NCBI RefSeq assembly: GCF_007954365.1
Contig: NZ_VOLO01000005.1
Span: 121,205-185,204, forward strand
Direction: 5' to 3'
Length of the DNA stretch: 64,000 bases
Origin: Frigoribacterium sp. ACAM 257
GTDB lineage: Bacteria > Actinomycetota > Actinomycetes > Actinomycetales > Microbacteriaceae
The notes beneath the pieces are model-generated. The model was not told the origin of the DNA and ran no database searches. It worked only from the letters and a program-made list of their open reading frames with translations. Both the position numbers and the translations under genes were made by a program. Within the stretch, counting starts at the first letter, position 1, and each line of letters starts with the position of its first letter. Of this stretch, positions 54,917-63,908 are shown in pieces.

Positions 54917-56038
54917 GTGCCCGACCTCGACTTCTCCGCCCTGCGGCGCTGGCCCGACGTCGAGGCCCACGACCTCGTCGCGTGGGACGCGACGGACCGC
55001 CTCCTGCTCGACGAGGCGCAGGAGGCGCTGGTCGCGTCCCCGACTGCGGTCACCCTCATCGGCGACCGCCACGGGGCCCTCACCCTCGGGGCAGCGGCCC
55101 GCGGCGCGACCGGGCTGCGCGTGCACCAGGACGCGCTGTCGGGCGAGCGGGCGCTGGCGGCCAACGCGTCCCGGCTCGGGATCGCGACGACGTGGGAGCA
55201 GCACCCGCTCGAGGCGTCGCTGGTCGAGCGTGCACGAGTGGTGCTCCTCCAGCTGCCTCGCGAGCTCGACGCGCTCGACGAGGTGGCCGGGCTCGTCGCC
55301 CGCGCCGCGCCCCCGGGGGTCGTGCTCTTCGCCGGCGGGCGCGTGAAGCACATGGCCCTCGCCATGAACGACGTCCTCGGCCGGCACTTCGGCGAGGTGC
55401 GTGCGGGGCTCGCGCGCCAGAAGTCGCGGGTCCTGGTCGCGCAGCGACCCCTGGCAGGCGCAGGAGGCGTGGGCTGGCCCCGCGAGCAGCGTCACCTCGA
55501 CCTCGGCCTCACCGTCGCCGCGCACGGCCGTGCCTTCGCGGGGACGTCGGTCGACATCGGCACCAGGGCGCTGCTCGGCGTGCTCGCCGACGCCGTGCCG
55601 GGGGCCCGCGACGTGGTCGACCTGGGCTGCGGCACCGGGGTGCTCGCGACCTCCGTCGCCCTCGCGCGGTCGGGCGTGCGGGTGGTGGCCACCGACCAGT
55701 CGGCGGCGGCGGTGGCGTCGGCTGCCGCGACGGCGGGGGCCAACGGCGTCGGCGACCGCGTGCGAGTGGTCCGTGCCGACGCAGGCGACGCCCTGCCCGC
55801 GGGCTCGGCCGACCTGGTGCTCCTCAACCCGCCGTTCCACGCCGGAGCGGCCGTGCACGCCGGGCTCGCGCCGCGGCTGTTCGACGCGGCCGCGCGCCTG
55901 CTGCGTCCCGGGGGCGAGCTCTGGACCGTCTACAACTCGCACCTCGGCTACCGACCCGCGCTCGAGGCGTCGGTCGGGACGACCCGTCAGGTGCTCCGTA
56001 CCTCGAAGTTCACGGTGACGGCGTCGACGCGTCGCTGA
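54917..56038 (+). CDS. rRNA (guanine-N2)-methyltransferase-like protein (RlmG/RsmC family)
   Basis: 373 residues. A degenerate N-terminal methyltransferase-like domain is followed by a catalytic domain with the SAM motif VVDLGCGTGVLATSVAL near 232-248. The catalytic NPPFH motif of N2-guanine methyltransferases lies near 306-310. This matches the two-domain RlmG/RsmC layout that modifies 23S or 16S rRNA; which one cannot be told. GTG start at 54917. Its 3' end overlaps the convergent gene by 29 bases. Confidence 0.88.
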   Translation: MPDLDFSALRRWPDVEAHDLVAWDATDRLLLDEAQEALVASPTAVTLIGDRHGALTLGAAARGATGLRVHQDALSGERALAANASRLGIATTWEQHPLEASLVERARVVLLQLPRELDALDEVAGLVARAAPPGVVLFAGGRVKHMALAMNDVLGRHFGEVRAGLARQKSRVLVAQRPLAGAGGVGWPREQRHLDLGLTVAAHGRAFAGTSVDIGTRALLGVLADAVPGARDVVDLGCGTGVLATSVALARSGVRVVATDQSAAAVASAAATAGANGVGDRVRVVRADAGDALPAGSADLVLLNPPFHAGAAVHAGLAPRLFDAAARLLRPGGELWTVYNSHLGYRPALEASVGTTRQVLRTSKFTVTASTRR

Positions 56039-56489
56039 CGGCCGTGCCGTCCGTGTCGCTCGCGACGTCCGGGTCGTCCAGGGTCACCGACGCGGCGATG
56101 TAGGCGAGCAGGGCCTGGGCGTAGGCGTCCTCGGCATCTGCGGCGGTGAACACCCGCTCGTCGCCGTCGATGACGACCCTCACCTCGCTGTCCCCGGTGC
56201 CGGCGCGCGTCAACGACCGGAACGCGCGCGACAGCAGGAGGCGCAGCTGGTCCTCCCGAGGCAGCCACAGCGAGTCGTCGGCCGCCACGGAGTCCAGCGC
56301 CCACTCGGTGGTCCCGTTGAACCCGAGAACGGTGCCGGTGGGGTGCTCGTGCGCCTCGATGGTCATCTCGCTCAGCGTGAAGACGTCCTCGGCGAAGCCG
56401 ACGGTGTCGATCACGAAGCGGTCTCCGGTGGCGGGGTGCCACCGCAGACCGCTGTCGGCGAGGCGGCGGGCGAGGTCGACGTCGATCAT
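56010..56489 (-). CDS. conserved hypothetical protein
   Basis: 159 residues from ATG at 56489. There is no signal peptide or membrane helix. Conserved-looking segments are LARRLADSGLRWHPATGDRFVI, GFNGTTEWALDSVAADDSLWLPREDQLRLLL and a C-terminal acidic tail. Related actinobacterial proteins are sometimes labelled CpaE/pilus assembly, but nothing here supports that. The function is unknown. It overlaps the end of the convergent methyltransferase gene. Confidence 0.7.
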   Translation of the reverse strand: MIDVDLARRLADSGLRWHPATGDRFVIDTVGFAEDVFTLSEMTIEAHEHPTGTVLGFNGTTEWALDSVAADDSLWLPREDQLRLLLSRAFRSLTRAGTGDSEVRVVIDGDERVFTAADAEDAYAQALLAYIAASVTLDDPDVASDTDGTAVSDASTPSP

Positions 56490-56581
56490 GCCTCCATCTT
56501 GCGCCCGACGCGCCGCCCTGAGCTGCGAGCTGTTGCATGAGGCATATAACATCGGTGCACACAAGCGCTAGAGGAGGCCGC

Positions 56582-58000
56582 ATGACGAACGAAGCAGCAC
56601 GGCACGGTGTCGGTGCGATGGGGAGACGAGCTCTCCTGCTCGGCGGGGCAGGTGCGGCGGCGGCCGCGGTGACGACGATGGGAGCCCCGAGCGCGGCCTC
56701 GGCCGACGCGGCCGGCTGCCCGGTGACGCGTCGCGACGACGCGGGTGCGGAGACGCTCGACGAGGCGCTGGCAGCGGTGCCCGACGGGGGCACGCTCACC
56801 GTCACGCGTCCGTGGAGCCGGGGTGTCTCGCTGGTCGTCGACCGGCCCGTCACGATCGTCTTCACGGGTGCCGGCCGTCTCGCGATGACCGCCGACGTGG
56901 CCGCGATCGAGGTGCGGGTCAGCGGCGTCGTCCTCCGGGACGTCGTGCTCGTGGGCACCTCCGGCAGCCGGACGGGGCTGGGGCGCGGCATCCTGGCGGC
57001 CGGCTCGGTCGAGGCACCGATCGACGGGCTGCGCGTCGAGGGCGGGGTGATCAGCGGCTTCACGCACGACGGCGTCTTCGCCGCTTTCTGCAGATCGTTC
57101 ACCATCGCCGGCTGCACGATCAGCGACGTCGCCTACGCGGGCGTGTTGATGCTCTCGTGCTCGTACGGAATCGTCCGTGACTGCACGATCGACACCGTCA
57201 ACCAGCCGTCGCCCTACGTGAACAGCTACGGCGTGATCGCGTCTCGTGACGACACCGTGCCCCTCGCCCGTGCTCCGCGCTCGTCGATGATCCTCATCGA
57301 CTCGAACACCGTCGTCGGCGTCGCCGCGTGGGAGGGCATCGACACGCACGCGGGCGAAGGCATCGTGGTGACGAGCAACACGGTCCGCGACTGCAGGGTC
57401 GGCATCGCCGTCGTGCCCTGCAAGAACGAGGTCGACCGTGCGTCGACCCTCTGGGCGCCGCTCGACGTGGTGGTCTCGGGCAACGTCGTCGAACGGGTGG
57501 GTCTCGACGCGCCAGGTGCCGGCATCCTCGTCAGGGGCGCCGGCGACACCGTCGGCTCGGGCGCCGAGCGGGCCACGGGGGTCGTCGTCGACAACGTGGT
57601 GCGCGGGCACGGCGGCGGCAGCGAGGGCGGGATGGTGCTCTACCTGACGCGTGGGTTCGTCGTCAGCGGCAACGTCTTCGAGTCCTGTGTGGGCAGCGCT
57701 CTGGTGCTGTACCACTCGAACGAGGCGGTCATGCTGCTGCGGAACTCGGCCCGCGGACTGCGCCCGGCGTCACCGGGAGGCGCGATGGCGGTCGTCACGG
57801 TTCGCAGCGGGTCGAACACGGGGACCATCTCGTCGACCCGCTTCGAGGCGAGCGCCGACGCGCCGGCACGGCCCGTCCGAGGCGTCGCCGTCGGACAGGC
57901 CGGAAATGAGCTCGACCTGTTGGGCAACGACTGGTCGCAGACCGACCTGGCCGTCTGGGGCACCAGGTCGGTCGTGAACAGGTACGGCGACGGCGCCTGA
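56582..58000 (+). CDS. Tat-exported right-handed parallel beta-helix protein
   Basis: 472 residues. The N-terminus GRRALLLGGAGAAAAAVTTMGAPSAASADA is a twin-arginine-like signal with a single RR. The rest shows many short repeats rich in Val/Ser/Gly/Asn (for example GLRVEGGVISGFTHDGVF, GNVVERVG and SGNVFESC). These are typical of pectin-lyase-like beta-helices that bind or cleave polysaccharide; catalytic residues cannot be assigned. GAGGAGG precedes ATG 56582. It lies beside polysaccharide-synthesis genes, which suggests action on a surface glycan. Confidence 0.8.
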   Translation: MTNEAARHGVGAMGRRALLLGGAGAAAAAVTTMGAPSAASADAAGCPVTRRDDAGAETLDEALAAVPDGGTLTVTRPWSRGVSLVVDRPVTIVFTGAGRLAMTADVAAIEVRVSGVVLRDVVLVGTSGSRTGLGRGILAAGSVEAPIDGLRVEGGVISGFTHDGVFAAFCRSFTIAGCTISDVAYAGVLMLSCSYGIVRDCTIDTVNQPSPYVNSYGVIASRDDTVPLARAPRSSMILIDSNTVVGVAAWEGIDTHAGEGIVVTSNTVRDCRVGIAVVPCKNEVDRASTLWAPLDVVVSGNVVERVGLDAPGAGILVRGAGDTVGSGAERATGVVVDNVVRGHGGGSEGGMVLYLTRGFVVSGNVFESCVGSALVLYHSNEAVMLLRNSARGLRPASPGGAMAVVTVRSGSNTGTISSTRFEASADAPARPVRGVAVGQAGNELDLLGNDWSQTDLAVWGTRSVVNRYGDGA

Positions 58001-58075
58001 CCGGGCTTCGCCGGGACCGGCGCAGGGGCCTCTCGCCCAGGCCCTCGCCGGGACCCCTCGCCGGGACCCCTCGCC

Positions 58076-59233
58076 TCAGCGAGTCCTCGGCGAGGGCGTG
58101 GGTGTGAGCAGATCGCGGTAGACCCCGACCAGCACGCGTTCCTCGCTCTCCCAGCTGAATATCGACGCGGCGGCGGCGCGGGCGTTGCGACCGTGACGGT
58201 CGAGGAGCTCCGGGTCCGATGCGTACCGCGCGATCGCCCTGGCCGCGGCCTGTGGGTCGTTCGGATCGACGAACGTGGCGCAGTCGTGGGGTGCGAGCAG
58301 CTCGCGCCAGAGCGGGAAGTCGGAGAGGATCACCGCCTGGCCGGCCGCCATGTACTCGAACATCTTGGTCGGCAGGGAGTTGAGGTGCGCCGCCGTGGGC
58401 TGGAACAGCACGAGTCCGACCGGGGCCGTGAGCAGCAGGTCGCGGGTGGCGACGGGTGCCAGCTGTCCGTGGAACACCAGGGGCGATGCGGATCGCGCGG
58501 CTTCGTCCTCGATCTGGGCGATGAACGGCGAACTGACGGTGCCGGCGACTTCGAGCGCCCAGCCGTGGGGCAGCTCGGGGGAGCGAGCGAGGCGCAGCAG
58601 CTCTGCCGCGCCCCGTTCGGCGCCGAGGGCACCGACGTAGACCGCGACGGGACGTCGCGCGCTGGCGGGGGCTGCGCTCTCTTCGCCGGCCCGTAGCCTC
58701 GGGAAGTTCCGCACCAGGACCGTCTTGTGGCGGGGATACGTCTGCTCGATGGTCTCCGTGGCCGCGACGACCCGGTCGGCGGTGGCGGCCAGTCGGACGA
58801 CGGCACGGGCGAACAGGCCCAAGCCGGTACGCAGGAGGCGTCGGCGGCGGCCCGCGAGGTAGTCCTTGCCGAGCACCTGGTCGGGCAGGTCCTCGTGGGC
58901 GTCGAACACGACGCGTCGCCCGAGCAGCCGGTGCAGGGGCACGGACCACACGAGCTCGGGGTCGTGCAGGTGGACGACCCGGGCCTGCGATCGGCAGGCG
59001 AGCCACGTGACCTGGAGGGTGCTGAGCACCATGCGGGCCCGGCGGCGGCGGCGCGGGACGGTCACCACCTCGACGCCCGTGTCGGGCGCCGTGACGTCGC
59101 TCTCGACGGCGATCAGGCGCACGCGGTAGCCGGCGGCGGCCGCGCCGGCGGCCTCGCGAAGGTGCACCCGGTTGTCGGTCCAGGGATGTGCGCTCGAGAC
59201 GTGGACGATGTCAGGGGACGTGGTGTGTCGCAT
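58076..59233 (-). CDS. GT4-family glycosyltransferase
   Basis: 385 residues of the GT-B fold. The N-terminal part carries HVSSAHPWTDNRVHLREA and VVHLHDPELVWSVPLHRLLG. The nucleotide-sugar domain has VAVYVGALGAERG and LPTKMFEYMAAGQAVILSDFPLWRELL, the latter matching the E-x7-E region. It transfers an activated sugar in the cytoplasm to a growing surface polysaccharide; the sugar is unknown. ATG 59233 with AGGAAG upstream is preferred over ATG 59263. It is the last gene of a leftward run with the BY-kinase and epimerase. Confidence 0.85.
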   Translation of the reverse strand: MRHTTSPDIVHVSSAHPWTDNRVHLREAAGAAAAGYRVRLIAVESDVTAPDTGVEVVTVPRRRRRARMVLSTLQVTWLACRSQARVVHLHDPELVWSVPLHRLLGRRVVFDAHEDLPDQVLGKDYLAGRRRRLLRTGLGLFARAVVRLAATADRVVAATETIEQTYPRHKTVLVRNFPRLRAGEESAAPASARRPVAVYVGALGAERGAAELLRLARSPELPHGWALEVAGTVSSPFIAQIEDEAARSASPLVFHGQLAPVATRDLLLTAPVGLVLFQPTAAHLNSLPTKMFEYMAAGQAVILSDFPLWRELLAPHDCATFVDPNDPQAAARAIARYASDPELLDRHGRNARAAAASIFSWESEERVLVGVYRDLLTPTPSPRTR

Positions 59234-59287
59234 GGTGGGCTTCCTGGTCGTGGCGGTCGGCATGTGGTGCGGTGGCGTCGCCGACCG

Positions 59288-60709
59288 TCAGGTCGACCGC
59301 CCGGGCACGAACGAGAGCCGGCGGAGTGCCGGGGCCGCGGGTCGCTGTTCGTTCGGCACGTACCGGTAGTACGAGTCCGTGCCGCGGCGATGACGGGTCA
59401 TCGTCAGGATGGCGCCCCGAGGTCGGGTGCCGACGGCCGTGAGACGGTCGACCGCTCGCCGGACGTCCTCGCGGCGGGTGCGACCGGTCGCGACGACCAG
59501 GAGCATCGTGTCGACGAGACGGGCGATCAAGGCGGCGTCCGTGACGGACAGCAACGGCGGGGTGTCGATCACGATCACGTCGTACGAGTCGCCGAGCGTC
59601 GAGAGCAGCGTCTCCATGGCCTTCGACGAGAGCAGCTCGCTCGGGTTGGGCGGAATGAAGCCGGACGGGATCACCGTCAGCTCGTCGCGTCCCCAGGGCT
59701 GGGCGACGTCGTCGAGCTCGACCTTGCCGACCAGCAGATCGGACAACCCGACCGTGCCCTCGAGGCCGAGGACCGTCGCCAGGCTCGGGCGGCGGAGGTC
59801 GGCGTCGATCACGACGACTCGCAGGCCGGAGTCGGCCAGGGCGATCGCGAGGTTGGCCGTCGTCGTCGTCTTGCCCTCGGATGCGGTGGACGACGTGACG
59901 CCGATGGTGAGGGCGCCGGCCACGTGGTCGGTGTCGAGGTACTGGATGTTCGTCCGCAGCGTGCGGAACGACTCGGCGTGGGGGCTCGTCCCGTCGTCTC
60001 GCACGATCAGGGGCCGGCGCGGCATCTGCGCGTCGAACGCGATCTCGCCCACCACGGGAAGCTCGATGCCCTGTGGGAGGTCGTCGCGTCCCCGCACCTT
60101 GGTGTCGAGGGCTTTGAGGAGCAGGACGACAGCGGCGGCCGCGAAAGCGCCCAACGCAGCGCCGAGTGCCAGGTTCGCCCGAGTGCGGGGGCTGCTCGCG
60201 GAGGCCGCCTCGACGGCGGGGGTGACGAGTTCGAGGGTCACCGAGGGCACGCCGGGCGAGACCTCGGGCTCGAGCTGCGTCGTGACCACGGTGACGAGGC
60301 TGTCGGTCACGGCGGCGGCGAGGGCCGCGGCCGCCGCCCGGTCGGTGGCCGTGGCCGTGATGGTCAGGATGACGCTCGACGGCGCCGCCGACGCGGACAC
60401 CTGCGCGGCGAGCCGGGCGGGTGTGGTGTCGAGGTCGAGCTCGTCGATCACCGGGGCGAGCACCCGAGGAGTGGTCACGAGGTCTTCGTACGTGGTGAGC
60501 TTCTGCTGTGCGGCGTTCGATCCGGTGGCGATCTCGGTCGCCGACGACTCGGACTGGCTGCGCACGGCGACGAAGACCTCGGTCGTGCTCGTGTAGGTCG
60601 GCGTGACGGCGGCGGTCAGGGCCGCCGCGGCGCCGACGCCCACCAGGACGCCCAGGACGACGACGAACCAGCGGGCGGCGATCGCACGTGCTATGTCGAT
60701 GGCGGGCAT
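59288..60709 (-). CDS. polysaccharide co-polymerase/BY-kinase (Wzz-like plus CpsD-like)
   Basis: 473 residues from ATG at 60709. The N-terminal Wzz chain-length domain is flanked by two membrane helices (about 14-36 and 176-198). The C-terminal tyrosine kinase has Walker A SSTASEGKTTTTANLAIAL, Walker A' VVVIDADLRRP and Walker B VIVIDTPPLL. A C-terminal tyrosine cluster, SYYRYVP, lies near residue 450 for autophosphorylation. It controls polymerisation and export of exopolysaccharide or capsule. The polymerase and flippase partners are not in the window. Confidence 0.92.
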   Translation of the reverse strand: MPAIDIARAIAARWFVVVLGVLVGVGAAAALTAAVTPTYTSTTEVFVAVRSQSESSATEIATGSNAAQQKLTTYEDLVTTPRVLAPVIDELDLDTTPARLAAQVSASAAPSSVILTITATATDRAAAAALAAAVTDSLVTVVTTQLEPEVSPGVPSVTLELVTPAVEAASASSPRTRANLALGAALGAFAAAAVVLLLKALDTKVRGRDDLPQGIELPVVGEIAFDAQMPRRPLIVRDDGTSPHAESFRTLRTNIQYLDTDHVAGALTIGVTSSTASEGKTTTTANLAIALADSGLRVVVIDADLRRPSLATVLGLEGTVGLSDLLVGKVELDDVAQPWGRDELTVIPSGFIPPNPSELLSSKAMETLLSTLGDSYDVIVIDTPPLLSVTDAALIARLVDTMLLVVATGRTRREDVRRAVDRLTAVGTRPRGAILTMTRHRRGTDSYYRYVPNEQRPAAPALRRLSFVPGRST

Positions 60710-60782
60710 GGCGGAGCCTTTCGGGGGAGGGGGCGGGAACAGGGAGCGAGGACGCGACGGCTCGGGCCAGGCGCCAGTCGCG

Positions 60783-61841
60783 TCAGGCGACGAACTCGAG
60801 GACGGCCTCGGCCGTGCGCTGAGCGGCACGACCGTCGCCGTACGGCGTCTCCTGGGTGTCGGGCGCCGACAGCGACGAGAGAGCGCTCGGGATGTCGGAC
60901 GGTCGCTCGCCGACCAGCGCGTTCCAGCCGAGGTCGACGGTCTCGGTCCACTCCGTGTCGGAGCGGACCGTGACGCACGGGCGCCTCAGGAGGAAGGCCT
61001 CCTTCTGCAGACCGCCGGAGTCCGTGACGACCCCTGACGACGACAGCACCAGCCGGACGAGGTCGCGATAGCCGACGGGCTCGCGGACGGTGATGTTCCC
61101 GACGTCGAGCCGGACCCCGGCCTCGGCGGCCTTGGCGACCAGGCGCGGGTGCGCGAGCAACAGGGTCGGTCGATCCTGCCCGGAGAGCCCTCGGACGATC
61201 TCGCGAAGCCGCTCCGGGCTGTCCGTGTTCGCGGGGCGGTGCAGCGTGGCGAGGGTGAAGGGTGCCCCGCCGAACGGTGCAGCAGGTGTCGTTGCGGCAT
61301 CGAGGGCGTCGCGCACCTCGAAGAGGATGTCGGTCATCACGTCGCCGACGAGGAGGCTGCGCGCGCCGAGGCCCTCGGTCGCGAGGTTGGCCATCGCGCC
61401 GAGCGTCGGGGCCAGACAGAGATCTGCCGTGTGGTCGGTCATGACGCGGTTGATCTCCTCGGGCATGCTGCGGTCGAACGACCGCAGGCCGGCCTCGAGG
61501 TGCACGACGGGCACGTGCAGCTTCGTGGCGGCGAGGGCGGCCGCCAGCGTGGAGTTGGTGTCTCCGTAGACGATGACGGCGTCTGGCCGGTCGTCCTGCA
61601 GGAGGCGTTCCAGGCTCTCGAGCATGCGGCCGGTCTGCGCGCCGTGCGACGCCGACCCCACCCCGCAGTGGTGGTCGGGTCGCGGGATGTCGAGCTCGAC
61701 GAAGAACACGTCGGACATGACGCTGTCGTAGTGCTGCCCCGTGTGGATGATGCGGTGGTCGCAGAGACCCGCGAGGGCGCGAGCGACCGGGGCGAGCTTG
61801 ACGAACTGCGGGCGGGCCCCGACGATGCTGGTGATGCGCAT
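60783..61841 (-). CDS. wecB: UDP-N-acetylglucosamine 2-epimerase, non-hydrolysing
   Basis: 352 residues with the WecB signatures GARPQFVKLAPV at the start, IIHTGQHYD, VYGDTNSTLAAALAA, HLEAGLRSFDRSMPEEINRVMTDH and SDSGGLQKEA-like VTDSGGLQKEAFLL. It makes UDP-ManNAc, a precursor for surface polysaccharides. The length is slightly below the usual 370-380. GGAGGA precedes ATG 61841. It is the first gene of the leftward wecB-BY-kinase-glycosyltransferase group; a 73-base gap separates it from the kinase gene. Confidence 0.93.
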   Translation of the reverse strand: MRITSIVGARPQFVKLAPVARALAGLCDHRIIHTGQHYDSVMSDVFFVELDIPRPDHHCGVGSASHGAQTGRMLESLERLLQDDRPDAVIVYGDTNSTLAAALAATKLHVPVVHLEAGLRSFDRSMPEEINRVMTDHTADLCLAPTLGAMANLATEGLGARSLLVGDVMTDILFEVRDALDAATTPAAPFGGAPFTLATLHRPANTDSPERLREIVRGLSGQDRPTLLLAHPRLVAKAAEAGVRLDVGNITVREPVGYRDLVRLVLSSSGVVTDSGGLQKEAFLLRRPCVTVRSDTEWTETVDLGWNALVGERPSDIPSALSSLSAPDTQETPYGDGRAAQRTAEAVLEFVA

Positions 61842-61872
61842 GGATCCTCCTTCGCGAGCTCGGCGGGCCGGG

Positions 61873-62286
61873 TCAGCGGGCCGTGACGGTGTTGCCCGTG
61901 CCGTCGCCGACCTGCTCGGGAGCGTCGCCGGTGTGGGTCACGACGTTGTCGTCGCCCCCGAGCTCGACGCGAGTGACGGTGTCGGCCTCGACCGTGGTGC
62001 CGTTGCCCATCAGGCTGAGGGTCGTGACGGGGCCGAGCGTCAGGCTGCCGCCCTCGCCGATGACGACGACCGTCTCGCACCCGTCGGGCAGTTCTTTGTC
62101 GACCCCGTCGGTCAGGTCCATGAAGGCCACGCCGTCGACGCATTCGTCGTCGGGAGCCGCGACCTGCGTCGACGGGGTCGGGTCCGGGGTCGGCTCGGCA
62201 CGGTCGGCATCGGGCGACGTGCAGCCGACCAGGGCGAGGCCGAGGGCAGCCGCGAGGGTGAGGGGCAGGAGGAGCGTCTTCTTCAT
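61873..62286 (-). CDS. DUF3060-type lipoprotein
   Basis: 137 residues from ATG at 62286. The signal peptide MKKTLLLPLTLAAALGLALVGC ends in a lipobox (LVGC). A Pro/Thr/Asp linker follows, then a domain with repeated short beta elements (GGSLTLGPVTTLSLMGNGTTVEADTVTRVELGGDDNVV), as in DUF3060 proteins. The function is unknown; the beta-repeat hints at surface binding. It has its own AT-rich promoter upstream. Confidence 0.75.
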   Translation of the reverse strand: MKKTLLLPLTLAAALGLALVGCTSPDADRAEPTPDPTPSTQVAAPDDECVDGVAFMDLTDGVDKELPDGCETVVVIGEGGSLTLGPVTTLSLMGNGTTVEADTVTRVELGGDDNVVTHTGDAPEQVGDGTGNTVTAR

Positions 62287-62333
62287 GTCACGCTTTCGGA
62301 TCGGGGTGAGCGGGGCGATGTTCCACAATAAAT

Positions 62334-62361
62334 ATTTTACACTAATACGTGAGATTGGCAA
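62334..62361 (-). promoter_or_regulatory. promoter of the DUF3060 lipoprotein gene
   Basis: On the minus strand TTGCCA (62361-62356) and TAAAAT (62339-62334) are 16 bases apart, in the most AT-rich patch of the window. The transcript would begin about 40 bases before ATG. Confidence 0.7.
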
Positions 62362-62385
62362 GGGTGTCGAGGACTGTTGGTCGGG

Positions 62386-63777
62386 TCAGGACCGTGGTCC
62401 GAAGCCGTAGACGGTGGCGAACTGCTCGGCAGGCGTTCCTGCGTCCTGGACGAACTGGAGGTTCCAGATCGACGTGCCCATGTACTGGCGAGTCCAGGTC
62501 CAAGTGCCGTCAGGCCCGACGGGCGTACCGGCGATGACCGTGCCGTAGCCGTTGCGCACCGTGATGCGCTTCCCGGGCGTGGCCGTGCCCGCGAAGGTGA
62601 AGGGCTTGCCGACCTCGTAGCCGATCGACGGATCTGCGGGCGCGGTCGCCGTGACCGCCGGCGAGGGCGAGGAGTGGGGCTTGAAGCCGGACACCTTCGC
62701 GGACGACTCGCTGGCGAGGCCCTTGTCCTGCACGAACTCGAGGTGCCACTCGCCGCTGCCCATGTGCACACGGGTCCACTGCCAGGTCCCGTCCGGGTCG
62801 ACGATCGCCCGGCCGAGGGGGGTGCCCCACGCGTTCTGCACGTTGATGGTGTGGGCGGCGGCTCCTGTGCCCCGGAACGTGTAGGGGGCGTCGGGCGCGT
62901 AGCCCGCGGAGACGTCGGCGGGGGCCGTGATGCTCACCCGGGGCTGCTCGACCTGGGGGCGGAAGTCGTACACCGTCGCCGTGGCCTGCTGCGGGCCGTT
63001 CTTGTCCTGGATGAACTCGAGCTGCCAGATGCTCGTGCCCATGTTGGTGCGAGTCCATGCCCAGGTGCCGTCGCGGTCGACGGCCCTGGTCGCGATCACG
63101 GTCCCCCACACGTTCTGGACCGTGAGCGTGGTGCCCGGCGTGGCCGTGCCCCTGAACGTGAACGGCTTGCCCGGCGTGTAGCCGGCTGAGGTGTCGGACG
63201 GGTTCGTCACGGTGACGCCGGCCTGCGGTGCGGGAGTGCGCTCTTCGCCGCTCCCATCGGCAGGGGCAGGGGCAGGGGCAGGGGCAGAGGCGGGGGCAGG
63301 GGCAGGGGCCGCGTCGCCCGCGGCGTCCGCGACGCCCAGGACCACCGTCTGCTGCACCGAGTCGGCGAGACGTCCCGCGATGAGTTGCTCGACGGTCAGC
63401 TCGTGGCTGCCGGTGCCGAGCGTGGCGGGCACGTCGGCGGACCACGCGCCGCCGACGACGGCCAGGTCGGAGACGACCTGTCGGTCGCGGTCGAGGATTC
63501 GGACCGTCGCGCCTTCTTGTCCTGTTCCGCTCAGCCGAGGCTGCCCCTCGTCGTCGACCGGGTACGTGACGGCGGCTGTGAGGGCTGCCGGCGGGAGGGC
63601 GGGGTCGGTCGGCTCGACGGTGCCCGTGATCGGTCGCGTCGCGGGGGCGCCCGTCGTGCTGGCGGTCGGTGACCCACCTGCAGGGTCGGTCGCGCTGGTC
63701 GCGGGCGCGGCCCCCGCGAGGAGCGCGATCAGGCCTCCCGCTGCGACGGCGGTGATCAGGGGGTTCTTCGTCATCAT
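62386..63777 (-). CDS. secreted protein with three Ig-like repeats
   Basis: 463 residues from ATG at 63777 (or the adjacent ATG at 63774). A signal peptide ends near TSATD (about 30). A Thr/Pro-rich linker follows, then a bacterial Ig-like domain with the ATVRILDRDRQVVSDLAVVGGAWS-type pattern. A (Pro-Ala)n linker encoded by GGGGCA-type hexamers comes next. Three repeats of about 85 residues finish the protein, each with YxxGKPFTFxGTATPG, VxNxWGTVI, DGTWxWTR and WxLEFIQDK. These look like adhesin modules. No anchor motif is seen. A second protein with the same module follows immediately. Confidence 0.82.
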   Translation of the reverse strand: MMTKNPLITAVAAGGLIALLAGAAPATSATDPAGGSPTASTTGAPATRPITGTVEPTDPALPPAALTAAVTYPVDDEGQPRLSGTGQEGATVRILDRDRQVVSDLAVVGGAWSADVPATLGTGSHELTVEQLIAGRLADSVQQTVVLGVADAAGDAAPAPAPASAPAPAPAPADGSGEERTPAPQAGVTVTNPSDTSAGYTPGKPFTFRGTATPGTTLTVQNVWGTVIATRAVDRDGTWAWTRTNMGTSIWQLEFIQDKNGPQQATATVYDFRPQVEQPRVSITAPADVSAGYAPDAPYTFRGTGAAAHTINVQNAWGTPLGRAIVDPDGTWQWTRVHMGSGEWHLEFVQDKGLASESSAKVSGFKPHSSPSPAVTATAPADPSIGYEVGKPFTFAGTATPGKRITVRNGYGTVIAGTPVGPDGTWTWTRQYMGTSIWNLQFVQDAGTPAEQFATVYGFGPRS

Positions 63778-63851
63778 GGAGTCTCTCGATCAGGGTTCAT
63801 GGGCAGACGAGACCATAATGTCAGATGCAAAAGACCAGTGTGGAATGACGT

Positions 63852-63889
63852 GGCCCCCGTGATGGAGCGTGAACTTCACCACGGGGGCC
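63852..63889 (-). terminator. terminator of the truncated Ig-repeat gene
   Basis: 10-bp stem GGCCCCCGTG/CACGGGGGCC with an 18-base loop, 20 bases beyond the stop codon of the minus-strand gene at the window end. Confidence 0.7.
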
Positions 63890-63908
63890 GGAGGAGGTGT
63901 GTCGAGGG

